Source: JAFIHK01 sp041441455
GTDB taxonomy: Bacteria > Bacteroidota > Bacteroidia > Bacteroidales > UBA932
Reading direction: 5' to 3'
Assembly: GCA_041441455.1 (NCBI GenBank)
Contig: JASDTB010000077.1
Span: forward strand, 1 to 11,264
DNA length: 11,264 nt
The first letter of the stretch is position 1. Each line of letters starts with the position of its first letter. The notes beneath the pieces are model-generated. The model did no database searches, had not been told where the DNA came from, and was given only the letters and a program-made list of their open reading frames with translations. This document shows positions 1-6,525 of the stretch, one piece after another. The translations under genes were made by a program, and so were the position numbers.

Positions 1-53
1 CCGCGACCCCCTGCGTGACAGGCAGGTATTCTAACCAGCTGAACTACCACACC
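1..53 (-). tRNA. tRNA-Asp (GTC anticodon), 3' part beyond the window
   Basis: Read on the minus strand, the 5' acceptor strand GGTGTGG (53-47) is followed by TA, a D-arm with GTTC and GGTTAGAA, and an anticodon stem CCTGC/GCAGG (26-22 and 14-10). The seven-base loop CTGTCAC (21-15) has anticodon GTC at 19-17. The rest matches bacterial tRNA-Asp closely (variable-region GGGGTCGCGG). The window edge removes the T-arm and 3' acceptor, so about 53 of about 77 bases are present. It lies downstream of rsmD on the same strand but has its own promoter. Confidence 0.95.
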
Positions 54-89
54 GTAATTGTTTTGGAGCGTTGTTCCCGTTTGGGATTG

Positions 90-120
90 CAAATATAGAG
101 ACATTTTTTAAAACAGCAAA
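90..120 (-). promoter_or_regulatory. Bacteroidota-type promoter for tRNA-Asp
   Basis: On the minus strand TTTG (120-117), a 19-base spacer and TATATTTG (97-90) fit the Bacteroides housekeeping consensus TTTG-N19-21-TAnnTTTG at every specified base. Transcription would begin around 84, about 30 bases before the mature tRNA 5' end. Confidence 0.75.
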
Positions 121-141
121 AAAAATCTTCAATTTTTGCGA

Positions 142-678
142 TTATTTTTTTCTAAAAAATGAGAAATGGACATTACCATACTTCTTCTCCTTGAAAAACA
201 ACTCATTAGCAGAAAAGTCAAAAGAGGCTGGGTGTTCCAAAATTAAGACACCTTCTTCCTTTAAAACCGAAGACTGCATTACCTTTCGTGGGATTAAGTC
301 CAACCCTTCCAACTCATATGGAGGATCGGCAAAAACGATATCGTATTGAAGCTTGCAAATCTGTAAAAAATCGAATACATTTTGTCGCACCACGAACAGA
401 TCTTTGAATCCAAATTCGGCAGCAGTACGCTTAATAAAATTGTAGTGAAGCGAGTTCATCTCAACAGAGGTGATGTTTTTGCAACCTCTCGATGCAAATT
501 CAAAACTTATACTACCTGTCCCCGAGAATAGATCCAAAACAGATATCTCCTCAAAATCATACTCGTTTTGTAGAATATTAAAAAGACCCTCCTTGGCAAA
601 ATCCGTTGTCGGACGTGCTTTGTAATTCAATGGTGGCTGTATCAGCTTTCCCCTCTTTTCTCCTCCTATTATTCTCAT
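142..678 (-). CDS. rsmD: 16S rRNA (guanine(966)-N2)-methyltransferase RsmD
   Basis: A 178-aa SAM-dependent methyltransferase that N2-methylates G966 of 16S rRNA during 30S assembly in the cytoplasm. The N-terminus MRIIGG (1-6) and RPTTD (22-26) with nearby KE are RsmD signatures. The SAM-binding motif I is LDLFSGTGS (48-56), an acidic SVEMN (71-75) follows the next strand, and the catalytic DPPY is at 118-121. The length is normal for the family. The ATG (678-676) overlaps the TGA of the upstream DUF3822 gene (ATGA), so translation is probably coupled. The gene is last in a three-gene leftward operon and the tRNA-Asp follows. No strong terminator is visible after it, only an A/T-rich imperfect hairpin. 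Assignment is firm. Confidence 0.96.
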   Translation of the reverse strand: MRIIGGEKRGKLIQPPLNYKARPTTDFAKEGLFNILQNEYDFEEISVLDLFSGTGSISFEFASRGCKNITSVEMNSLHYNFIKRTAAEFGFKDLFVVRQNVFDFLQICKLQYDIVFADPPYELEGLDLIPRKVMQSSVLKEEGVLILEHPASFDFSANELFFKEKKYGNVHFSFFRKK

Positions 679-1487
679 GACTCAAAAGCTAAATGAGAAT
701 ATTTCATTTCAATATCACTATCACCAATTGGTGTCTGACGATTTCTAAAGAATCTAACCTTTGGAAAGTACTTTGTAAGATCGGCTAGGTCATTTGTAGA
801 AAAATTGCCCGCTGCATATATTGTAGTCATCTCCGTGTTGAAATGGACAGACTTCAGTGCCAAAAATATGAAGTAAAGTGCAGAGTTAAAATGGAGTGCA
901 GGATAACTATTGCACAACATCAGCCTATCGCCTTCATATATTACAACATGTACCAAACCTTTGAAATACTGAACATATATCTTGTTATGATCTTCAAATG
1001 TCTTAAGATATTTTACAGGAAAATAGACAGAAGGCAACAGCTTAAAGTCAGGCTGCACTGCTTTTATACAATTAATCAGAGTGCTGTCGGCAGCAAAGAC
1101 TATTGCAAGCCCCTCCTCTTCACACCTAACATAATCTACCTCCTCTAAATCTTCTAGATCATGTAATTTTTTTAAATAAAGATGAGCACTGCTCTCCTTA
1201 AAATCCGATAAGGGGACAAGCGCATATTTTTCGGTATTAATTATCAGCGAAACCGATTTAAAAGAAGATGACAAAATAGGAAGAGAGTCAACCAAAGAGG
1301 CAGTATTCCTTACGAAAGACTCATAGTCCTGCCTGTTGCAGACAAATTCAGACTTATATAGATGCAAACATTTTTTGTTCACATCATTTACAACAGAAAA
1401 AGAAAATCCATTCAAATCAGCTTGAATGGATAATCTGTATTCTCTTGTCTTCTCCAGCTCGAGCTGCTTACTGACAATTATAGGCAT
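675..1487 (-). CDS. DUF3822 family protein
   Basis: A 270-aa cytoplasmic protein without signal peptide or membrane segment. I recognise it as the Bacteroidota-specific DUF3822 family, commonly found beside rsmD. Typical traits are the early LSIQADLNGFSFSV strand pair, YALVPLSDF (88-96), and a second-half repeat of beta-hairpins (IYVQYFKGLVHVVIYEG) followed by an aromatic helix. That pattern suggests a degenerate actin/ASKHA-like fold, but no phosphate-binding glycine or catalytic acidic motif can be identified, so nucleotide binding is doubtful. The start lies 3 bases after the stop of the 204-aa gene, and the stop overlaps rsmD. This strict spacing suggests co-translation. Function is unknown. 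Confidence 0.82.
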   Translation of the reverse strand: MPIIVSKQLELEKTREYRLSIQADLNGFSFSVVNDVNKKCLHLYKSEFVCNRQDYESFVRNTASLVDSLPILSSSFKSVSLIINTEKYALVPLSDFKESSAHLYLKKLHDLEDLEEVDYVRCEEEGLAIVFAADSTLINCIKAVQPDFKLLPSVYFPVKYLKTFEDHNKIYVQYFKGLVHVVIYEGDRLMLCNSYPALHFNSALYFIFLALKSVHFNTEMTTIYAAGNFSTNDLADLTKYFPKVRFFRNRQTPIGDSDIEMKYSHLAFES

Positions 1488-1490
1488 GAC

Positions 1491-2105
1491 TTATTCCCAG
1501 TTACCTGCGTTATTGTTTGGAGAATCTACGCTACCTACTTTAAGACCTTCATACTTATTCATCGCATTTCTATCAGCCTTAAGATTTACAATAAGTTGTC
1601 TATTTAAGCCTTGAAGAAGAATATCATATGGTGCATAAGCTTCGAAAAGAGGAACATCAACTCCAGATACTTTTTTAACAATAGCTGACATCATCATCTT
1701 TTGCTTTCCACTGAAAGGAATATAAGCAATAGAGTCGATAACTAAACCAGCCTGTATCTCTTTTTTCAATAGAGTATCTTTTACGGCAATCTTAATACTA
1801 TCGCGGAACACTCTCTTTTGAGCAACTGCTAAAGAGTCGTCCATTGAACCAATCTGACGAATAACGGTAATTCTATCGTTATTGTAGAAGTTGATTAGTG
1901 TATCCATACCACCTGTAAATTTACCATACTTAGTCTTATAAGCAACCTGAAGTGTACGAATAACTTTAAGTCTTTCGATACATACACCCTCTCTGAATTT
2001 TTTCTGTTTTTCAAAGATAACTGGTTCTTGAACACTTGAATAGATTAGATAGCCTAACACCACAATGATAATAGGCATAACAACAAACATGAAGATCTTT
2101 TTCAT
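1491..2105 (-). CDS. Membrane-anchored protein of unknown function (Bacteroidota-conserved type)
   Basis: A 204-aa protein with one N-terminal hydrophobic helix (about residues 4-23) after MKK and no signal peptidase site, so it is probably a bitopic inner-membrane protein with its C-terminus in the periplasm. After the anchor come a helical stretch with EKQKKFREG (32-40) and IERLKVIR (43-50), then AYKTKYGKFTGGMDTL (55-70), then a beta-rich domain with several IDSI/VKKVSGVDVP-like strands. The helix followed by 'AYxxxYGKFT' vaguely resembles a pseudopilin N-terminal region, but no prepilin peptidase site is present. First gene of the operon with DUF3822 and rsmD. I know the type as a conserved hypothetical next to DUF3822; no function can be assigned. 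Confidence 0.75.
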   Translation of the reverse strand: MKKIFMFVVMPIIIVVLGYLIYSSVQEPVIFEKQKKFREGVCIERLKVIRTLQVAYKTKYGKFTGGMDTLINFYNNDRITVIRQIGSMDDSLAVAQKRVFRDSIKIAVKDTLLKKEIQAGLVIDSIAYIPFSGKQKMMMSAIVKKVSGVDVPLFEAYAPYDILLQGLNRQLIVNLKADRNAMNKYEGLKVGSVDSPNNNAGNWE

Positions 2106-2145
2106 CGGTTATTATCTGATTTGTATTAATTCAACAATATATCTA

Positions 2146-2177
2146 CAAAAGTAAAATAAATATTTAGACCCCGCAAT
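2146..2177 (-). promoter_or_regulatory. Candidate promoter of the 204-aa/DUF3822/rsmD operon
   Basis: On the minus strand TACTTTTG (2153-2146) matches the -7 box TAnnTTTG exactly. ATTG (2177-2174) is a three-of-four match to the -33 TTTG with a 20-base spacer. The expected start is near 2140, giving a 5' leader of about 35 bases before the ATG at 2105. Its upstream half overlaps the divergent nrnA promoter. Confidence 0.6.
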
Positions 2178-2194
2178 ATATTTTTTTATTTTTG
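2164..2194 (+). promoter_or_regulatory. Candidate promoter of nrnA
   Basis: TATTTTTG (2187-2194) matches TAnnTTTG exactly, and TTAG (2164-2167) matches the -33 TTTG at three of four bases with a 19-base spacer. The transcript would start around 2201, about 25 bases before the GTG start. Confidence 0.6.
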
Positions 2195-2225
2195 TAGTTA
2201 CAAATCTAATCAAAAAACGCAAACT

Positions 2226-3269
2226 GTGAAGTATTCCAATTCAGAAAATACAGACATTCTTAAAGATAAGATATTATCGTCACATAATGCTGTTCTTATT
2301 ACACATACGAATCCCGATGGTGATGCTATTGGATCACTTACAGCAATGTACCGTTACTTTACTTTAAAAGGAAAGGTTGCTCAAGCAATAACGCCAAACA
2401 TTCACCCCGAGTATCTTGACTTTTTGAATCCTGAAAAGACGATTCTTCCGTACACACAAAATTCCGACAAGGTAGCAAGACTTATCAAAGAGTCTGACTT
2501 AATTATTTGTCTAGATTTTAATCAATTAAAGAGAACAGAGGGGCTACAAAAGTTGATTGAATCGTCAAATGCATATAAAGTGCTTATCGATCATCACCCG
2601 TCTCCCGAAACCGAAGCATTCGATGTAATCTTTTCCGAAATTGAGAGGTCATCAACATGCGAACTATTGTACAGAATTTTATTAAAAATGGAGAATAGTG
2701 AATCTTTCATAAATTCCCAATTAAAGCTAGATATTGCTGAGTCTTTATATACTGGACTTATGACTGACACTAATAATTATGCCAATTCTGTAAGACCAGC
2801 AACTTTACTTATGGCTGCTGATTTAATTGAAGCAGGTATTAATCAGGAAGATTTACAACATAGGGTATTTGGAGTATTCTCAGAGAATAGAATGAGACTT
2901 ATGGGTCACGCCCTTCTTAATAAGATGAAAATTTTACCTGAGTTCCACGCTGCATATATTGTTTTAGATAAAAATGATTTGGAGCAATATGGATTCAAAG
3001 AGGGAGACACTGAAGGTTTCGTAAATCTACCATTGAATATCAAGGGCATCAATATTTCTGCACTTTTTACAGAGAGTAGCGAATTCATACGAGTATCTTT
3101 AAGGTCTGTAAATGATTTTTCTGTAAACAAATTGTCTCGTAATTATTTTAACGGTGGTGGACACGAAAGAGCTGCCGGCGGCCGTCTGTTTTTTGAAATC
3201 GAAAAAGCAGGTAATTATTTTGAAGAGAAACTTGCAGAGTTTTGTCACCTAGAATCCAATAAGGCATAA
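2226..3269 (+). CDS. nrnA: DHH/DHHA1 phosphoesterase, NrnA-like (oligoribonuclease / pAp phosphatase)
   Basis: A 347-aa cytoplasmic Mn-dependent phosphoesterase of the NrnA group, which degrades nanoRNAs and can dephosphorylate 3'-phosphoadenosine 5'-phosphate. The DHH domain has motif I NPDGDAIGS (29-37), an aspartate in ICLDFNQ (94-100), the signature DHHP (122-125) and TGLMTDTNNY (176-185). The C-terminal DHHA1 domain carries GGGHERAAGG (310-319), which binds substrate. All metal ligands appear intact and the length is typical. The start is GTG at 2226: no upstream ATG exists in frame and the first internal Met (41) would cut away motif I. It is the first gene of the rightward block and ends 20 bases before the FKBP lipoprotein gene. 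NrnA fits better than RecJ because of the short single DHH-DHHA1 layout. Confidence 0.92.
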   Translation: MKYSNSENTDILKDKILSSHNAVLITHTNPDGDAIGSLTAMYRYFTLKGKVAQAITPNIHPEYLDFLNPEKTILPYTQNSDKVARLIKESDLIICLDFNQLKRTEGLQKLIESSNAYKVLIDHHPSPETEAFDVIFSEIERSSTCELLYRILLKMENSESFINSQLKLDIAESLYTGLMTDTNNYANSVRPATLLMAADLIEAGINQEDLQHRVFGVFSENRMRLMGHALLNKMKILPEFHAAYIVLDKNDLEQYGFKEGDTEGFVNLPLNIKGINISALFTESSEFIRVSLRSVNDFSVNKLSRNYFNGGGHERAAGGRLFFEIEKAGNYFEEKLAEFCHLESNKA

Positions 3270-3278
3270 GATTTGATT

Positions 3279-3283
3279 AGGAG
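3279..3283 (+). promoter_or_regulatory. Shine-Dalgarno-like site AGGAG
   Basis: AGGAG sits 6 bases before the ATG at 3290, in the 20-base gap after nrnA. It supports that start. Most other starts in this window have only A-rich leaders, as usual in Bacteroidota. Confidence 0.6.
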
Positions 3284-3289
3284 AAGAAT

Positions 3290-3823
3290 ATGAATAAAAC
3301 AATCTCAAAATACATTGCAATAAGTTTGGTGATTTTCTCAGTAGTTACGAGCTGCTCGAAACAAGATGAGGAGTATAATATTACACAACAGGAGTCTATG
3401 ATAGATAACTTTGTAAAAGCCAATTCGACAAAAAGAGTAGTAGTTAATAATAAAGCGTCTAGAATTGTAGTGACAGAAGGTGTTGGAGAGGGTGCCGCTG
3501 AGGGAGACTCTATCTATATTGAGTATGCAGGATACATTTTTAACGGTTCTAAAGGGAATATTTTTGACACAAATGTAAAAACAATTGCAAAACAATTTGA
3601 TTTAGACACAACAATTAGAAATTTTAACCATTTAGGATACACAATTGGTAGTGACGACTTAATCCCAGGTCTAAAAAATGGACTTTACGGAGTCAAAAAG
3701 GGAGAGCAATGCTATATAGTCTTCTCTTCTGAATCTGGTTTTGGAAAAAAACCCATAAGTAATATACCAAAACTTACTCCTTTGATCTTCGAAATCTGGA
3801 TAAAGGATTTAAAAAAGAATTAA
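3290..3823 (+). CDS. FKBP-type peptidyl-prolyl isomerase-like lipoprotein (single domain)
   Basis: A 177-aa lipoprotein. The signal peptide MNKTISKYIAISLVIF leads to lipobox VTSC with Cys22, so the mature protein is lipid-anchored in the envelope. An extended helical segment (about 28-60) precedes one FKBP domain: GDSIYIEYAGYIFNG (72-86), IFDTN (91-95), LGYTIGSDDLIPGL (115-128), GVKKGEQ (134-140) and a closing LIFEIWIKDL (165-174). The FDTN and LIPG elements of the FKBP active-site pocket are kept, so isomerase activity is possible, though the pocket is diverged. Bacteroidota carry many such envelope FKBPs, and the GldI gliding protein is a distant relative. It is followed 34 bases later by a two-domain paralogue. 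A chaperone role for secreted proteins is inferred. Confidence 0.85.
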   Translation: MNKTISKYIAISLVIFSVVTSCSKQDEEYNITQQESMIDNFVKANSTKRVVVNNKASRIVVTEGVGEGAAEGDSIYIEYAGYIFNGSKGNIFDTNVKTIAKQFDLDTTIRNFNHLGYTIGSDDLIPGLKNGLYGVKKGEQCYIVFSSESGFGKKPISNIPKLTPLIFEIWIKDLKKN

Positions 3824-3828
3824 TTTTT

Positions 3829-3836
3829 TAACTTTG
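3829..3836 (+). promoter_or_regulatory. Possible -7 box before the two-domain FKBP gene
   Basis: TAACTTTG matches TAnnTTTG exactly and would start a transcript about 15 bases before the ATG at 3858. No good TTTG lies 19-21 bases upstream (GATT at 3806-3809), so this may be chance in A/T-rich sequence or a weak internal promoter. Confidence 0.35.
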
Positions 3837-3857
3837 TATAATAATAAGTTTAAATAG

Positions 3858-4886
3858 ATGAACAAAATTACCAAATCACTAGCTCTTGCTGCTGTTGTAT
3901 TTATCTCTTCATGTGCCCAAGAGATTGTAGAAAATCCTGATTCTGTCGAAAAAAGGGTTATTGAAGCCTTTGTTAATGTAGTTTACAATAACACAATAAC
4001 TCCTAATAGCTCTGGTGTATATGTTATTCAGGAGAGACCTGGAATTGGAAGAGGGATAGAAAAAGAGAACTATATCTATATTAGATACTCTGTATCCGAC
4101 CTAAAAAACAACTTTTTATCTACAACATCCGAAGAAGTTGCTAAGAGAATTGGAACATATTCACCAGCTAAATATTATGGACCTGTTCTTTTCGATGTTG
4201 GATTTGGATCAACTATTAAAGGCTTAGAGGAGGTTCTCTTAACACAAAGAGAGGGAGCAAAATTTAAGATAATTTTACCTTCATGGGCTACATCGTATGG
4301 TGTTGACGGTTCTGCAAAGGCCCACACAACAACAACTATTTATGATATTGAAGTATTGAGAGTAGTTGGAGGAAGTAATGCTGTTAAAGTATTCGTAACT
4401 GACAGTCTTGAATCATACAGTAATAAATACTACACCGGGCTAGATTCTACAAACTGGAATTACTAATTTAAAACAACTAAAGAAGGTATCGGTGCTGTAC
4501 TAAAAGAGGGTGAGAGCATTCAATATTACTATGTGGGAAGACTTCTTGACGGATATGTTTTTGACACAAACATCGAAGATACTGCTAGAAAGTACAATTT
4601 ATATAACGCAAACAGAACAGGCGGATATGCACCAGCGGACTTCACTGTAGTTAAAGATACTGAAGTAGGAAGTGCGTCAGTTGTAAAAGGGATGGCTATG
4701 ACATTCTTAAGAATGAAACATGGTGAAACAGCAATTACATACTTTGGTCCAGAACTCGGATATGGTGACACTCAAAAAGATTTTGGAAGATATCAATCAA
4801 TGTTTTTTGAAGTTAGAGTTGTATCTGACGGAAAAGACGATGTTGTCTCACCAACAGCTACTAATACAAAAAGTATTAAAAAGTGA
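3858..4886 (+). pseudogene. Two-domain FKBP-like lipoprotein gene interrupted by an in-frame TAA
   Basis: One reading frame of 343 codons codes for a lipoprotein with two FKBP-like domains, but codon 203 (4464-4466) is TAA. The first part has a signal peptide and lipobox ISSC (Cys19), then a diverged FKBP domain: YIYIRYSV (71-78), GSTIKGLEEVLL (116-127) and a closing strand IYDIEVLRV (156-164). Its FDTN position reads LSTT, so it is probably not catalytic. Directly after the TAA the frame resumes with FKTTKEGIGAVLKEGESI, the usual opening of an FKBP domain, then YYYVGRLLDGYVFDTN, VVKGMAM, MKHGET, ELGYG and SMFFEVRVV. The only later start, GTG at 4533, falls inside the first core strand and has no ribosome site. 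The expected product is therefore a 202-aa one-domain lipoprotein. Sequencing error, recent nonsense mutation and readthrough are all open. The end overlaps the DUF2461 ATG. Confidence 0.8.
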
Positions 4887-5542
4887 TGAAAAATTTGATT
4901 CAATTCTTGTCAGAACTTAAAGAGAACAACTACAAAGAGTGGTTCTGGGATCATAAGCAAGAATTTGATCTTCTTAGAGATAATTTTACAATGGATGTTG
5001 CAGAGATAATCTCTGCAATATCTATTTTCGACAATACAGTTAAAGGTTTACAACCTAAAGATGCCATCTTCAGAATATATCGCGATATTCGCTTTTCTCT
5101 AGATAAGACTCCATATAAGACTCACTTCGGTGCTTATATGGCAAGGGGTGGAAGAAAGGGCGTTCTTGGAGGATACTATCTTCATATCGAACCTTCTAAT
5201 AGCTTTATTTCTGTTGGTATCTGGAACCCTCAAAAAGATGTCTTAGAGAGTCTGAGAAATCTTGTGTATAATAATCCAGAAGAGTTTTTTGAAATTATAA
5301 ATGAGCCTCATTTCAAAAAGCATTACACGCTTTATGATGAGGACAAACTTAAAAAATTACCATCTGCCTATGTTGGCAAAAGCTACCCAGAACCTGAGCT
5401 TTTAAAACTAAAACACTACATCGCCTCTAGACAATTGAGCGATGATTTCTTCAGCAATCCAGATTGGAAAAAGATTATTATCGAAGATTTTGAAAAAAAT
5501 AAAAGACTGAATCAATTTCTTAATTCAGTCTTTGAAAAATAG
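4886..5542 (+). CDS. DUF2461 (TIGR02453-type) family protein
   Basis: A 218-aa soluble cytoplasmic protein of the DUF2461 family, whose biochemical role is unknown. Family marks are LSELKENNYKEWFWDHK (8-24), the strongly conserved RIYRDIRFS (63-71) with DKTPYKTHFGAYM, and GGYYLHIEP. Length is normal. I choose ATG at 4886, which shares its A with the TGA (4884-4886) of the preceding FKBP gene. A GTG at 4883 is also in frame but adds just one residue. The overlap points to translational coupling, which the internal TAA in the upstream gene would weaken. The last 11 codons contain a perfect inverted repeat that looks like the terminator of convergent fabI. Confidence 0.88.
   Translation: MKNLIQFLSELKENNYKEWFWDHKQEFDLLRDNFTMDVAEIISAISIFDNTVKGLQPKDAIFRIYRDIRFSLDKTPYKTHFGAYMARGGRKGVLGGYYLHIEPSNSFISVGIWNPQKDVLESLRNLVYNNPEEFFEIINEPHFKKHYTLYDEDKLKKLPSAYVGKSYPEPELLKLKHYIASRQLSDDFFSNPDWKKIIIEDFEKNKRLNQFLNSVFEK
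5493..5533 (-). terminator. Rho-independent terminator of fabI, inside the DUF2461 coding sequence
   Basis: A perfect 11-bp inverted repeat AAAGACTGAAT/ATTCAGTCTTT (5502-5512 and 5523-5533) with a 10-base loop. Read leftward it is followed by TTTT, A and TTTTTTT (5504-5493), a classic U-tract, 16 bases after the fabI stop. Read rightward the tail is only TTTGAAAAAT, so rightward termination would be weaker. Confidence 0.75.
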
Positions 5543-5548
5543 ATTCAA

Positions 5549-6409
5549 CTATCTCTTCTTTTTACTTAAGTCATTCTTAACATCTCGATATTCAAGACCT
5601 TCATTGTAGATTGTCATTGCAGACAAACTCATACCCATGCTAGAATATCCTCCGTCGTGATATAAGTTCTGCATTGTGATCTTTTTAGTAAGATCCGAAA
5701 ACAGAGTCACTAGATAGTCTGCGCACTCATCTGCAGTCGCATTTCCAAGAGGAGACATTCTGTCTGCGAAGTCCATTAATTTATCAAAACCCATGATTCC
5801 ACCACCAGCAGTTGTCATTGTAGGTGATTGTGAAACAGTGTTGATTCTGATATTCTTTTCACGGCCATAAATATAACCAAAGCTTCTAGCAATAGACTCA
5901 AGCATTGCCTTAGCATCTGCCATGTCATTATACCCATAAAGAGTCTTTTGCGCTGCAATATAAGAAAGAGCTACAACAGAGCCCCAATCATTAATAGCAT
6001 CTAGCTTTCTGCAAGATTGAAGTACTTTGTGAAAAGATATAGCTGAGATATCAAGTGTTTGATGCAAATATGCATAATCAAGATCATCGTATGTCCTACC
6101 CTTTCTAACATTTGGAGACATACCTATAGAGTGCAAAACAAAGTCGAATTTACCGCCAAGGTGTTCCATTCCTTTGATAATAAGATTTTCCAGATCCTCA
6201 ACCTTAGTGGCATCGGCAGGAATTACAATCGTATTGCATTTCTCAGCAAGCTGATCTATTGTCCCCATCCTGATAGAAACAGGAGTATTCGTTAGAACAA
6301 ATGTTGCCCCCTCCTCATAAGCTCTTTCAGCTGTTTTCCATGCAATTGACTGATCGTTTAGGGCTCCGAAAATAAGCCCTCTTTTTCCTTTTAAAAGATT
6401 GTACGCCAT
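5549..6409 (-). CDS. fabI: Enoyl-[acyl-carrier-protein] reductase (NADH), FabI type
   Basis: A 286-aa cytoplasmic short-chain dehydrogenase that reduces trans-2-enoyl-ACP in the last step of fatty-acid elongation. The N-terminal nucleotide-binding region GLIFGALNDQSIAW (11-24) has the FabI-specific G-x5-SIAW spacing. LHSIGMSP (92-99) follows. The catalytic Tyr160 and Lys167 sit in GYNDMADAK (159-167), with the second conserved Tyr150 in LSYIAAQ, and SQSPTMTTAG (193-202) is the substrate loop. The sequence closely fits Bacteroidales FabI. I place the start at ATG 6409 (MAYNLLKGKRG): an in-frame ATG at 6445 adds 12 basic residues with no family counterpart. FabI is the target of triclosan-class inhibitors, and no obvious resistance change can be judged by eye. 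Its promoter is not clear. Confidence 0.96.
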   Translation of the reverse strand: MAYNLLKGKRGLIFGALNDQSIAWKTAERAYEEGATFVLTNTPVSIRMGTIDQLAEKCNTIVIPADATKVEDLENLIIKGMEHLGGKFDFVLHSIGMSPNVRKGRTYDDLDYAYLHQTLDISAISFHKVLQSCRKLDAINDWGSVVALSYIAAQKTLYGYNDMADAKAMLESIARSFGYIYGREKNIRINTVSQSPTMTTAGGGIMGFDKLMDFADRMSPLGNATADECADYLVTLFSDLTKKITMQNLYHDGGYSSMGMSLSAMTIYNEGLEYRDVKNDLSKKKR

Positions 6410-6448
6410 AATTATTTTAAAAAAAGTTCGTCTTTTATATAACATAAA

Positions 6449-6470
6449 CCTTGCCCAAAATTGAGCAAGG
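6449..6470 (-). terminator. Hairpin between the sigma operon and fabI (probable terminator)
   Basis: On the minus strand CCTTGCTCAATTTTGGGCAAGG folds into a 9-bp stem (one G-U) with a 4-base loop, about 56 bases after the stop of the periplasmic protein gene. The tail TTTATGTTATAT is a poor U-tract, so termination may be partial. Because it also lies 40 bases upstream of the fabI ATG, it could instead belong to the fabI leader. Confidence 0.5.
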
Positions 6471-6525
6471 TCTACTATTTAACATTTTTTTTACTAAAAT
6501 GTTTGATTACCAATAATAAATATTT

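Noticed and set aside
116..139. rsmD terminator hairpin GCAAAAA/TTTTTGC
   Set aside because: The stem is almost all A-T and overlaps the tRNA promoter; too weak to call.
843..1148. Plus-strand open frame opposite DUF3822
   Set aside because: It is antisense to a well-supported gene, has no family resemblance and no start context.
4464..4466. Reassigned TAA codon (alternative genetic code)
   Set aside because: Other genes here end normally at TAA (for example 3821-3823, 11137-11139), as well as TAG and TGA, with terminators or next starts directly behind, so TAA is a regular stop.
4533..4886. A separate gene starting at GTG 4533
   Set aside because: The start would lie within the first core strand of the FKBP domain and lacks a ribosome site. 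The true domain opening lies upstream, directly after the TAA.
6410..6445. FabI start at ATG 6445
   Set aside because: The 12 extra residues are basic and unlike FabI N-termini; MAYNLLKGKRG at 6409 fits the family.
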